This document shows positions 46,556 through 53,872 of a stretch of DNA of 64,000 bases, one piece after another. The notes under the pieces are model-generated. The model was not told the origin of the DNA, searched no databases, and was given only the letters and a program-made list of their open reading frames with translations. The stretch comes from Brevibacterium aurantiacum (lineage in GTDB: Bacteria; Actinomycetota; Actinomycetes; Actinomycetales; Brevibacteriaceae). A program made the position numbers and the translations under genes. The stretch covers positions 62,001-126,000 of the forward strand of contig NZ_FXZB01000013.1 in assembly GCF_900169065.1 (NCBI RefSeq). Reading direction: 5' to 3'. The stretch's first letter is position 1. Every line of letters starts with the position of its first letter.

Positions 46556-48097
46556 ATGACTACCAATGAGACGAATTCACCAGCGCCCGATCTTCACTTC
46601 TCCTCGACCGTTGCCGACATCGTGCGTCGCAGCGCCGGACGCTTCGGCAACGATGTCGCCGTCGAGTTCGGTGATCGCATCTGGACCTATTCCGCGCTGG
46701 ACACCGCGGTCACGGCCGTTGCACGTGAACTTATGAGCCTCGGCGTGCAGCAGGGCGACCGCATCGCAGCCTACGGGAAGAATTCCGATCTCTACCTTCT
46801 CCTCTACCTCGGATGTGCACGCGCGGGACTCATCCACGTGCCGGTGAACTACCAGCTCAAGAACGACGAACTCGACTACATTCTGGACAACTCGGGTGCA
46901 AAGCTCGTCTTCGCCGATGCCGATCTTCTCGACGCCGTGGCAGCAACCACGACCGGCGCGGGCGTCCAGTCCAAGGATTTCGCCACACTTCTGGAATCGG
47001 CCACCGCCACGGACACAGCGCCGGCCGGCACCGGGGAATTCGACGTCGTGGACACCGACGTCGCACAGCTGCTCTACACCTCGGGCACCACCTCGGCGCC
47101 CAAGGGAGCGATCATGACCCATCGGGCACTCGTCCACGAATACATGTCGGCGCTGATGAGCCTCGACTTCGCACCCACTGACCGGGTCGTGCACGCCCTG
47201 CCGCTCTACCATTCGGCCCAGATGCACGTCTTCCTGATCCCGCTCCTGGCCATCGGCGCGCACAACATCGTTGTGCCCGCACCGGTCCCCGACCAGCTGC
47301 TGGCGCTGTTCGAAGAACGTGAGATCAACTCCTTCTTCGCCGCCCCCACGGTATGGGTTGCCCTGGCCAACAGTCCCGACCTCGATACCCGTAACTTGGA
47401 GAGTCTGCGCAAGGCCTACTACGGTGCCTCGATCATGCCCGGACCGGTGCTTGCGAAGCTGCGGCAGCGTCTGCCCAAGCTCGGCTTCTACAACTGCTTC
47501 GGCCAGTCCGAGATGGGTCCGCTGTGCACGGTCCTCAGGCCGGAGGAACACGATGACCACGCATCATCGGCCGGCCGGTCCGTCTTCTTCGTCGAAACCA
47601 GGGTCGTCGACGGCGAGGGCAATGATGTCGGAGTAGGAGAGCAGGGTGAGATCCTCTACCGGTCACCGCAGCTGTGCCAGGGCTACTGGAACAAGCCAGA
47701 GGCCACCGCCGAGGCCTTCGACAACGGCTGGTTCCATTCCGGAGACCTCGTGACGGTGGACGAATCCGGTTTCATCGAAGTCATCGACCGAGTGAAGGAC
47801 GTCATCAACACCGGCGGCGTTCTCGTCGCCAGCCGACAGGTCGAGGATGCGATCTTCGAACTCCCCCAGGTCGCCGAGGTTGCGGTCGTCGGAGTCGCCG
47901 ACGAGAAGTGGATCGAGGCAGTCACCGCCTTCGTCGTGACCAAGCCTGAGCAGCCCGAGATCACCGAGGCGGATGTGCTGGCCCATGTCAAGGATCGTCT
48001 CGCTGGCTTCAAGGTCCCCAAGCGAGTCGACTTCGTGACCGAGCTGCCCAAGAACTCGGCAGGCAAGATCCTCAAACGTCAGCTGCGTGAGGCCTGA
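46556..48097 (+). CDS. AMP-forming acyl-CoA synthetase/ligase
   Basis: 513 aa ANL-superfamily enzyme. Seen are the P-loop LLYTSGTTSAPKG, substrate helix ALPLYHSAQMHVF, YNCFGQSEMGP, the hinge GWFHSGDLVTVDESGFIEVIDRVKD (motif around HSGD and DR.KD), and the catalytic lysine in NSAGKILKRQLREA. It activates a carboxylic acid, probably a fatty acid, to its CoA ester. The substrate cannot be assigned. TAGATT at 46544-46549 lies 6 nt before the ATG, so the message is probably leaderless. It is convergent with bioB. Confidence 0.85.
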   Translation: MTTNETNSPAPDLHFSSTVADIVRRSAGRFGNDVAVEFGDRIWTYSALDTAVTAVARELMSLGVQQGDRIAAYGKNSDLYLLLYLGCARAGLIHVPVNYQLKNDELDYILDNSGAKLVFADADLLDAVAATTTGAGVQSKDFATLLESATATDTAPAGTGEFDVVDTDVAQLLYTSGTTSAPKGAIMTHRALVHEYMSALMSLDFAPTDRVVHALPLYHSAQMHVFLIPLLAIGAHNIVVPAPVPDQLLALFEEREINSFFAAPTVWVALANSPDLDTRNLESLRKAYYGASIMPGPVLAKLRQRLPKLGFYNCFGQSEMGPLCTVLRPEEHDDHASSAGRSVFFVETRVVDGEGNDVGVGEQGEILYRSPQLCQGYWNKPEATAEAFDNGWFHSGDLVTVDESGFIEVIDRVKDVINTGGVLVASRQVEDAIFELPQVAEVAVVGVADEKWIEAVTAFVVTKPEQPEITEADVLAHVKDRLAGFKVPKRVDFVTELPKNSAGKILKRQLREA

Positions 48098-48141
48098 GGC
48101 TTATAGAAGGTTCCTGCCGCGTACAGGCGGCAGGGTCGCGG

Positions 48142-49197
48142 TCATGCGTTGGCACCCTGCTCTGTGCCCGCGCCCCGTGCCCTGATCGTGGGAGTGTGTG
48201 TGCCGTTGGGACCTTTCTCCTGGCCGATGATGGTGAACCCGTTGTCTCGGATGAGAGGAATGTCGTCCTCGGCAGCCTGCCCCTCCGCTGTGAGGTAGTC
48301 GCCGAGGAAGATGGAGTTCGCCACGTGCAGTGCCTGGGCCTGCAGCGACCGCAGGTGGATCTCTCGCCCGCCGGCAAGTCGGATCTCCTTGTCGGGGCAG
48401 ACGAATCGTGCTGTGACGACGATTCGCAGGCATTGGGCGGGAGTGAGATTCCACTGTCCCTCCATAGGCGTTCCGTCGAATGGGACCAGGAAGTTGATGG
48501 GGATGGAGTCGGAGTCGAGCTCGCGCAGTGCGAACAGGGCTTCGACGACCTGCTCGTCGCTTTCGCCCATGCCGACGATGAGTCCGCTGCACGGAGAGAG
48601 CCCGGCCGTCTTCGCCTTGGCGACCGTGTTGGTCCTATCCGCGTAGGTGTGTGATTTCACGATTGTGTCGTGAAACGACTCAGCAGTGTTGATGTTGTGG
48701 TTGTAGGCATCGACACCGGCTTCTTCGAGAGATTCTGCCTGCCCATCCTTGAGGATTCCCAGGCATGCGCAGACCTCGAGATCGTGATGATCGTCTTTGA
48801 GTCGTGTGACGATGTCATTGACGCGTTCCACGTCTCGATTTCCTGGTCCTCGTCCACTGGCGACCAGGCAGACCCGAGAGGCGCCCCCGCGGATCCCGAA
48901 ATCTGCCTGCTTCACCGCTTCTTCGGTTTTCAACCACGAGTACTTCAGGATCGGTGCCGCCGATCCAAGTGCCTGTGAGCAATAGCTGCAGCTTTCGGGG
49001 CACAGACCCGATTTGAGATTGACCAGATAGTTGAGCTTGATGGTCATCCCGAAATGCCTGCGTCTGAGTCTGGATCCTGCGGCAACGAGTGCGAGGAGGT
49101 CGGCATCGGGCGTGGCCAGTATTGCCACCGCCTGTTCCTCGGTGATCACGCCACCATCGAGTATCGAGTCGGCAAGGTAGTCGAACCAGCTGGTCAT
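48142..49197 (-). CDS. bioB: Biotin synthase
   Basis: 351 aa. The radical-SAM cysteines lie in CPESCSYC (about 66-73), with conserved ASGRGP, YNHNINTAE and the 2Fe-2S site residues including Arg in RLAGGREIHL. It converts dethiobiotin to biotin. No bioA, bioD or bioF is nearby. The start is ATG 49197 with AAAGAGGAGA upstream. A palindrome with BioQ-like sequence lies 54-66 bp upstream. The biotin product would also serve Pyc at the left edge. Confidence 0.93.
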   Translation of the reverse strand: MTSWFDYLADSILDGGVITEEQAVAILATPDADLLALVAAGSRLRRRHFGMTIKLNYLVNLKSGLCPESCSYCSQALGSAAPILKYSWLKTEEAVKQADFGIRGGASRVCLVASGRGPGNRDVERVNDIVTRLKDDHHDLEVCACLGILKDGQAESLEEAGVDAYNHNINTAESFHDTIVKSHTYADRTNTVAKAKTAGLSPCSGLIVGMGESDEQVVEALFALRELDSDSIPINFLVPFDGTPMEGQWNLTPAQCLRIVVTARFVCPDKEIRLAGGREIHLRSLQAQALHVANSIFLGDYLTAEGQAAEDDIPLIRDNGFTIIGQEKGPNGTHTPTIRARGAGTEQGANA

Positions 49198-49250
49198 CGG
49201 TGCAGTCTCCTCTTTACGGCGGATGAGCGTGTGGTGCAGGCACCTGCTCC

Positions 49251-49263
49251 TGAACAGTGTTCA
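49251..49263. promoter_or_regulatory. BioQ-type operator upstream of bioB
   Basis: The perfect palindrome TGAACAGTGTTCA (read on the bioB strand TGAAC-ACT-GTTCA) matches the 13-bp BioQ consensus TGAAC-N3-GTTAC described in corynebacteria and mycobacteria except for one base. It overlaps a minus-strand -10-like GCTATT, as expected for a repressor site. No TetR-type BioQ gene is in the window. Confidence 0.55.
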
Positions 49264-49387
49264 ATAGCGTAGCGGTGCTTGGCTGGGCAGGCTCATGCAG
49301 GGTGGGCGAAAGCGAATAGACTGCTCACGGCAGAGAACGCATGACGAACAGACGTCGCCGCCTTCGGGCGGACGAATGAGGAGACAA

Positions 49388-50788
49388 GTGGTGGCATCCC
49401 CCAACGAGACGACACCTGCATCCAGTCCTTTCAAAGGCAAGGTGGGTTGGAGGCAGCACGGGGATGGAAAGACGATTCGTCCCGGTGAGGCCGTTCTGCC
49501 CGAGGAGCGACTGAGCTGGCCGCGGACCGTGGGAATCGGAGCTCAGCACGTGGTCGCCATGTTCGGCGCGACATTCCTCGTGCCGCTGCTGACCGGGTTC
49601 CCTCCCTCGACGACGCTGTTCTTCACCGCCATCGGAACACTGCTGTTCCTGCTTATCACCAAGGGCATGATGCCCTCGTACCTGGGATCGTCCTTCGGTC
49701 TGCTGGCGCCTATCGGTGCCGTGACCGGATTCGCAGCCACCTCGGGAGAGGACCTCGACTCCCATGCCATGGCACTGGCACAGGGCGGAATCATCTCCGT
49801 GGGCGTGACTCTGGCGCTGGTGGGCGTCGTCGTCCACTTCGCCGGAGTGCGGTGGATCGAGGTCACCATGCCCCCGGTCGTCACCGGCGCCATCGTCGCC
49901 CTCATCGGACTCAACCTCGCACCGGCGGCGTGGGACTGGGTGAAGGAGGCCCCTCTGACTGCGGTGATCACGATCGTCACCATCCTGGTCACCAGCGTGC
50001 TGTTTCGCGGGATGCTCGGCCGACTGTCCATCCTCATCGGCGTCCTCGTCGGCTACGTCGCTGCATGGGTGCAAGGGCAGATCGACTTCTCGACTGTCGG
50101 CGCCGCCGACTGGGTAGGGCTACCTGCCTTCCACGCTCCCGTATTCGACCTGGGCTATCTGGGGCTCTTCCTCCCCGTCGTCTTCGTCCTCATCGCCGAG
50201 AACATCGGACATGTGAAATCGGTGTCGGCGATGACCGGACGTGACCTCGATTCGATCACGGGCCGCACGCTGTTCGCTGATGGTATCTCCACGGTCCTCG
50301 CCGGGTCCGGCGGAGGTTCGGGAACGACGACCTATGCGGAGAACATCGGAGTCATGGCAGCGACCCGCATCTTCTCAACGGCCGCCTACCTGTGTGCAGG
50401 CGTCATCGCCCTGATCTTAAGCCTGTTGCCGAAGTTCGGGGAGATCATCGCAACCATTCCACCCGGGGTCCTCGGCGGAGCCGCGACCGTGCTCTACGGG
50501 ATGATCGGAATGCTGGGCGTGCGCATCTGGGTGGAGAGCAAGGTCGATTTCTCCAATCCCATCAACCTCAACACGGCAGCGGTGGCACTGATCGTGGCAA
50601 TCGCCAACTTCACCTGGACTCCCGGTGACCTTCAGTTCGAAGGCATCGCACTTGGATCAGCCTCGGCGATCATCATCTATCAGGTCATGCGCGGCATCGC
50701 GAAATGGCGCGGCACCGACCAGAACCTGGACGGGCACGGAGGTTCTTCCCCCGATGATGAGAATCTGATGATGAGGAGACAATCATGA
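49388..50788 (+). CDS. Uracil/xanthine-type nucleobase permease (NCS2 family)
   Basis: 466 aa. About 12-14 helices. The NCS2 signatures are QHVVAMFGATFLVP (TM1), the VVFVLIAENIGHVKSVSAMTG segment (catalytic Glu of TM8), and GSGTTTYAENIGVMAATR (TM10). It imports a nucleobase, uracil being most likely from the AENIG-type motif, with proton or sodium. GTG at 49388 follows GAGGAGAC; a second GTG at 49391 is possible. The stop overlaps the next start by 4 bp. Confidence 0.85.
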   Translation: MVASPNETTPASSPFKGKVGWRQHGDGKTIRPGEAVLPEERLSWPRTVGIGAQHVVAMFGATFLVPLLTGFPPSTTLFFTAIGTLLFLLITKGMMPSYLGSSFGLLAPIGAVTGFAATSGEDLDSHAMALAQGGIISVGVTLALVGVVVHFAGVRWIEVTMPPVVTGAIVALIGLNLAPAAWDWVKEAPLTAVITIVTILVTSVLFRGMLGRLSILIGVLVGYVAAWVQGQIDFSTVGAADWVGLPAFHAPVFDLGYLGLFLPVVFVLIAENIGHVKSVSAMTGRDLDSITGRTLFADGISTVLAGSGGGSGTTTYAENIGVMAATRIFSTAAYLCAGVIALILSLLPKFGEIIATIPPGVLGGAATVLYGMIGMLGVRIWVESKVDFSNPINLNTAAVALIVAIANFTWTPGDLQFEGIALGSASAIIIYQVMRGIAKWRGTDQNLDGHGGSSPDDENLMMRRQS

Positions 50789-51525
50789 AACCTGCACATT
50801 CACGCTCGCGCGGAACGCGCCGCCAGCTGACGGCGGGCTTCGCGGTCGTCCTGGTCGCTGGTGCCTTATTCCTCGGGTCCTCGGCTCAGGCCGCCCAAGG
50901 ACTCGGCGCGGGGCTGATCGACGGCAATGCTGCAGACAAGCCGGATCACCTTGGCGACAGATGTTCCATCGCTTCGGCCGCGACGGCGGAGAAGGTCATT
51001 GCAGTCTCGGGCACCGGCGGTGCCACAGCTGAGGTCCGAGCATGTGAGAAGTGGGACGGGAAGTACTATTCTGCGATGAGTGTCGACGGGTACGTCGGCT
51101 ACAACGGCATCGCTGCGGCAGGAGAGAAACGTGAGGGTGACGGCATGACTCCCTCCGGCGTTTACAGCATGGGCTATGGGTTCGGAGTGAAAGCGCAACC
51201 GAAGCAGTTCCATGGACCCAAATACGTCAAGGTCTCCAAGGACGATGTCTGGGTCGATGGAGACGCAGTGAAGAACTACAACACCATGCAGAAGAAGTCC
51301 GACGGATACTCCGGTGAATCCATGTACCAGACTCCGGCGTACGACCATGGCCAGGTCATTGACTACAACACTGCCGCCACGCCGGGCAAGGGTTCAGCGA
51401 TCTTCCTCCACGTCAACACCGGCAGTCAGAAGACAGCAGGCTGCGTATCGGTGTCGGAGGCGGACCTGCTGAGGATCTTCGAGTGGGAAGATGACAGCGT
51501 GGTTGAGATGGCGGTCAGCAGCTAG
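50785..51525 (+). CDS. Exported L,D-transpeptidase-like (YkuD-fold) protein
   Basis: 246 aa. A signal peptide (basic residues 1-13, hydrophobic 16-34, cleavage near AQAA) directs export. The YkuD-type region includes GDGMTPSGVYSMG, HVNTGSQKTAGC with His209 and Cys220, and VSVSEADLLRIFEW. The usual T-H-G-C is T-A-G-C, as in the COG3786 branch, so cross-linking activity is likely but not certain. The gene overlaps the nucleobase permease by ATGA, an unexplained pairing. The last codons lie within a 12-bp tandem repeat (see repeat). Confidence 0.8.
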   Translation: MKPAHSRSRGTRRQLTAGFAVVLVAGALFLGSSAQAAQGLGAGLIDGNAADKPDHLGDRCSIASAATAEKVIAVSGTGGATAEVRACEKWDGKYYSAMSVDGYVGYNGIAAAGEKREGDGMTPSGVYSMGYGFGVKAQPKQFHGPKYVKVSKDDVWVDGDAVKNYNTMQKKSDGYSGESMYQTPAYDHGQVIDYNTAATPGKGSAIFLHVNTGSQKTAGCVSVSEADLLRIFEWEDDSVVEMAVSS

Positions 51526-51572
51526 GTCAGCAGATAGGTCAGCAGATAGGTCAGCAGATAGGTCAGCAGCTT
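51513..51572. repeat. Five 12-bp tandem repeats spanning the stop codon
   Basis: Five copies of GGTCAGCAG(A/C)T(A/T). The period equals four codons, so each unit repeats an in-frame TAG: the reading frame ends in GTC AGC AGC TAG and three further GTC AGC AGA TAG units follow. Redundant stops may result from slippage. Confidence 0.85.
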
Positions 51573-51617
51573 AGACCACAGTCACCACAAACGAGCCGTG
51601 GCAAACGACGAAGAGGC

Positions 51618-51649
51618 GGTCAGAGGGCACTACGGAGTGCCCTCTGACC
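51618..51649. terminator. Terminator between the transpeptidase-like gene and yceI
   Basis: A perfect 13-bp stem (51618-51630 with 51637-51649), 6-nt loop, followed by AACTCTTATTG. It serves two convergent genes. Confidence 0.75.
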
Positions 51650-51676
51650 AACTCTTATTGCGATCCGTGCTGCTGA

Positions 51677-52222
51677 TTACTCCTTGATCAGGGAGAGCTC
51701 GAACTCGAGAGTGATCTTGTCACTGACGAGCAGGCCGCCGGAGTCCAAGGTCGTATTCCATGTCACGCCCCAGTCCTTACGATCGATGCGGCGTTTGCCC
51801 TCAAAGCCCGCCCTCAGTGCACCGGTCTGATCGTGGTCGATTCCCAGCAGCTCGAGGGGAACAGAGACAGGCCGGGTGATATCGCGGATCGTCAGATCAC
51901 CGTTGACGATGTAGCTACCTTCTTCAACCTCATCGACGCCGGTGGACTTGAATGTGATCGTTGGATAGTTCTCGACGTCGAAGAAGTCTGCGCTTCGCAG
52001 GTGAGCATCGCGATCAGGGGTGCGTGTGTCAACGCTGTCAACGTCAATCGTGATGGTCACTTCGGTCTTCGACAGGTCCTCAGCGTCGACGACGACTTTG
52101 CCCTCGACAGTGTTGAAAGCACCACGTATGCGCGAGACCATCGCGTGGCGGCTCGAGAATCCGAGGCGGGTATGTGCGGGGTCGATGACCCATGTTCCGG
52201 TCAGCTGTTCGTCTGATGACAT
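51677..52222 (-). CDS. YceI-family protein
   Basis: 181 aa. The eight-stranded lipocalin-like barrel of the YceI family is recognised by GTWVIDPAHTRLGFSSRHAMVSRIRG (blocks WVIDPAHT and RHAMVS), DVDSVDTRTPDRDAHLRSADFFD, and GDLTIRDITRPVSVPLEL. Family members bind isoprenoid-type lipids or amphiphiles. No signal peptide is present, so this copy is cytoplasmic, in contrast to E. coli YceI. The start is ATG 52222. A 19-bp operator-like palindrome lies 63 bp upstream. Confidence 0.88.
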   Translation of the reverse strand: MSSDEQLTGTWVIDPAHTRLGFSSRHAMVSRIRGAFNTVEGKVVVDAEDLSKTEVTITIDVDSVDTRTPDRDAHLRSADFFDVENYPTITFKSTGVDEVEEGSYIVNGDLTIRDITRPVSVPLELLGIDHDQTGALRAGFEGKRRIDRKDWGVTWNTTLDSGGLLVSDKITLEFELSLIKE

Positions 52223-52284
52223 AGTCGTGCTCCTTTGGCCGAGCTGAGATCGTGGGAACCCGATGAGATGACGAGAGCCCAAGT

Positions 52285-52303
52285 CAGTACTGTGAAAGTA
52301 CTG
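52285..52303. promoter_or_regulatory. Operator-like palindrome upstream of yceI
   Basis: Perfect 7-bp arms CAGTACT/AGTACTG with a 5-bp spacer GTGAA. GTACT-N5-AGTAC is the kind of site bound by HxlR/DUF24 or MarR-type redox regulators. It lies 63 bp before the yceI start codon. The remaining 52223-52606 stretch holds no gene I can support. Confidence 0.5.
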
Positions 52304-52606
52304 GTGTGCATATGAGTTCAGCGTATATGTTGCGGAGCTGGACTGTCATGTTGACGAGACAATTACCCTTGGGTGATTGTGGGCCAGAGAGACTTAGAAT
52401 CTCCCTGCGTCGCAGGTGAGGAGCCTGACCCATGAATTCTAGGGTCGCAGTCTTCACATTAGCACCTCTGAAAACAGGGGCTTGGGAAGGAATTGTGGGC
52501 AGATGACCCCTTGCTGAGTGCCCGGAGATCTCGCAGGCTGCAATCAGCCCCGCGCGAATGACTTTCACCCGGAGGGACAACTGAGGCGAGGGTGCGCGTT
52601 AAAGAG

Positions 52607-52978
52607 TCAGTCGTCCGAGGTGGGCAGACGAACCTCGATTTCGTCGTCGGTCATGCGAACGGGATAGACGGCGACCGGCTCGGTGGCTGGCGGGCCCGTG
52701 GGGACTCCGGTGTCCAGGTCGAATCGGGAGCCGTGCAGCCAGCACTCGACGTAGCCGCTCTCAACGTCACCTTCGGATAGAAGCACCTGACCGTGAGTGC
52801 ATTCGTCGCGAATGGCATGGATTCTGCCCAGACTACGAATAAGGCAGATCTCATGTCGACCGATGTCGAGGTGGATCGCAGACTCGTCGTCAAGAGTTCG
52901 TGCCTCGTCGATTCTCACCCAACCCGAATTGTCTTCGTCGTCGGTTGGTGCTTCTGTGGGGTGGTCCTCAGCAGTCAT
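52607..52978 (-). CDS. Small Rieske [2Fe-2S] protein
   Basis: 123 aa. The Rieske ligands are Cys60/His62 (CTHG) and Cys79/His82 (CWLHGSRFD). The fold and length fit soluble ferredoxin-type Rieske proteins, used as electron carriers for dioxygenases or found in SUF operons. Here it has no oxygenase, reductase or suf neighbours. The ~18-residue acidic N-terminus is probably disordered. The start is ATG 52978. Between it and the cupin gene lies a perfect 25-bp tandem duplication. Confidence 0.87.
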   Translation of the reverse strand: MTAEDHPTEAPTDDEDNSGWVRIDEARTLDDESAIHLDIGRHEICLIRSLGRIHAIRDECTHGQVLLSEGDVESGYVECWLHGSRFDLDTGVPTGPPATEPVAVYPVRMTDDEIEVRLPTSDD

Positions 52979-53000
52979 GTTGCCTTTCCGTCACAGTGTC

Positions 53001-53050
53001 ATGGCTTGTCGTTGAGGACCGGTTCATGGCTTGTCGTTGAGGACCGGTTC
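53001..53050. repeat. Perfect 25-bp tandem duplication
   Basis: Two adjacent identical 25-bp units (53001-53025, 53026-53050), each beginning ATGGCTTGTCGTTGAGGACC, with the first five bases repeated again. The second copy overlaps the last two bases of the cupin gene. Confidence 0.9.
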
Positions 53051-53381
53051 ATGGCCGCTTCGCCACCGTCAGGACCACCACTGAGTCTTCGACTGCTTCC
53101 AGCGCGTGCGGGGCGTCAGGTATGAACATGAGGTCGCCGGGCGAACCGTTCCAGCGGGCCTTGTCAGCAATGAGGGTCACTCGTCCGTGGAGCACTTGCA
53201 GGGTGGCTTCTCCGGGATTCTCATGCTCGTTGAGCTCAGCGCCCGCGCGCAATGCAATCATGGTTTGCCGAAGGATATGTTCGTGGCCGCCGTAGACAGT
53301 ACGGGCGCTGCGCCCACTCGACGCGCCTTTGGCGATCTCCAGTTGGTGACGCATCAACGCCGTCAAAGATATTTTCTGCAC
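53049..53381 (-). CDS. Cupin-domain protein
   Basis: 110 aa from GTG 53381 (MQKISLTALMRHQL); AGAGGG lies 6 nt upstream. A longer version from ATG 53396 is possible. The single cupin barrel has LNEHENPGEATLQVLHGRVTLI, PGDLMFIPDAPHALEAVEDS, but the first metal motif has only one His (NEHENPGEA) and the second only one (PHALEA), so the metal site may be reduced. Function unknown; many such small cupins bind metals or small molecules. It is the last gene before the redox-associated right-end region. Confidence 0.78.
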   Translation of the reverse strand: MQKISLTALMRHQLEIAKGASSGRSARTVYGGHEHILRQTMIALRAGAELNEHENPGEATLQVLHGRVTLIADKARWNGSPGDLMFIPDAPHALEAVEDSVVVLTVAKRP

Positions 53382-53742
53382 GTAGCCCTCTTCCATTCTC
53401 GATGGACTGTCGCTGGCCGTCTCGCCAAATCAGTTCTCTGCCTATAAATGGCTGCTGGTGGCCACAATTCATGCACGACGAGGAGTGACACGCGCCATCT
53501 TCCCAAGCTACCAGAATTGTTTGCTCCAAGGATGACCCGCGGCAGGCCGCGGTCTCGACAGCATCCCGCCGGCGATCCGTTGTCGGGGCTGCGACCCGGG
53601 CGAAGACATTCCCGGAGAATTTTGTGTGAGACCTGACCCTTGGCTACGCGGGGACTGACTACGAGTCTGGTCGACCTCTAGTAGGTAAGACGTCTACCTT
53701 CTACACTCGGAAAGAGAAGACGCCCACTGGGAGGAAGCGTTG
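53382..53742. promoter_or_regulatory. Intergenic region with imperfect palindrome at 53681-53704
   Basis: No gene is supported here. At 53681-53704, GTAG and CTAC flank AGGTA-A-GACGTC-TACCT, a palindrome with one bulged base. It lies just before a TACACT -10-like box (53702-53707), a repressor-type position ahead of the ferredoxin remnant and the molybdoenzyme gene. Confidence 0.4.
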
Positions 53743-53817
53743 ATGACCTGCGTCATCACCCATCCACGCATCGTATCGAAGGTCCCTACTTAGACAAGGG
53801 TCCTGTCGACTCAGTTC
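53743..53817 (+). pseudogene. fdxA: Remnant A of a 7Fe-type ferredoxin gene
   Basis: An ATG at 53743 with GGGAGGA 7 nt upstream begins MTCVITHPRIVSK, resembling MTYVI..PCVD..K of FdxA-type ferredoxins. The frame meets a TAG at the 17th codon. The block CCTGTCGACT occurs at offset 60, where intact genes and remnant B encode CPVD (offset 64), implying a net 4-nt deletion. All cluster cysteines are lost. The assignment rests on alignment to remnant B at 60746 and recalled FdxA sequences. Confidence 0.45.
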
Positions 53818-53872
53818 CTGGGTTGTATGAACTCCATCGCCGGGGCTGAATCAACTCAGTAGGAGTAACAGC

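Noticed and set aside
51513..51572. Tandem repeats at 51.5, 53.0 and 30.2 kb as a CRISPR or integration array
   Set aside because: Units are directly adjacent without spacers, of different length (12, 25 and 16 bp), and no cas or integrase gene is near.
53741..53758. Perfect palindrome TGATGAC-CTGC-GTCATCA as an FNR-type operator
   Set aside because: Half-site spacing does not fit FNR, and the palindrome arises from the MTCVI codons of the ferredoxin remnant.
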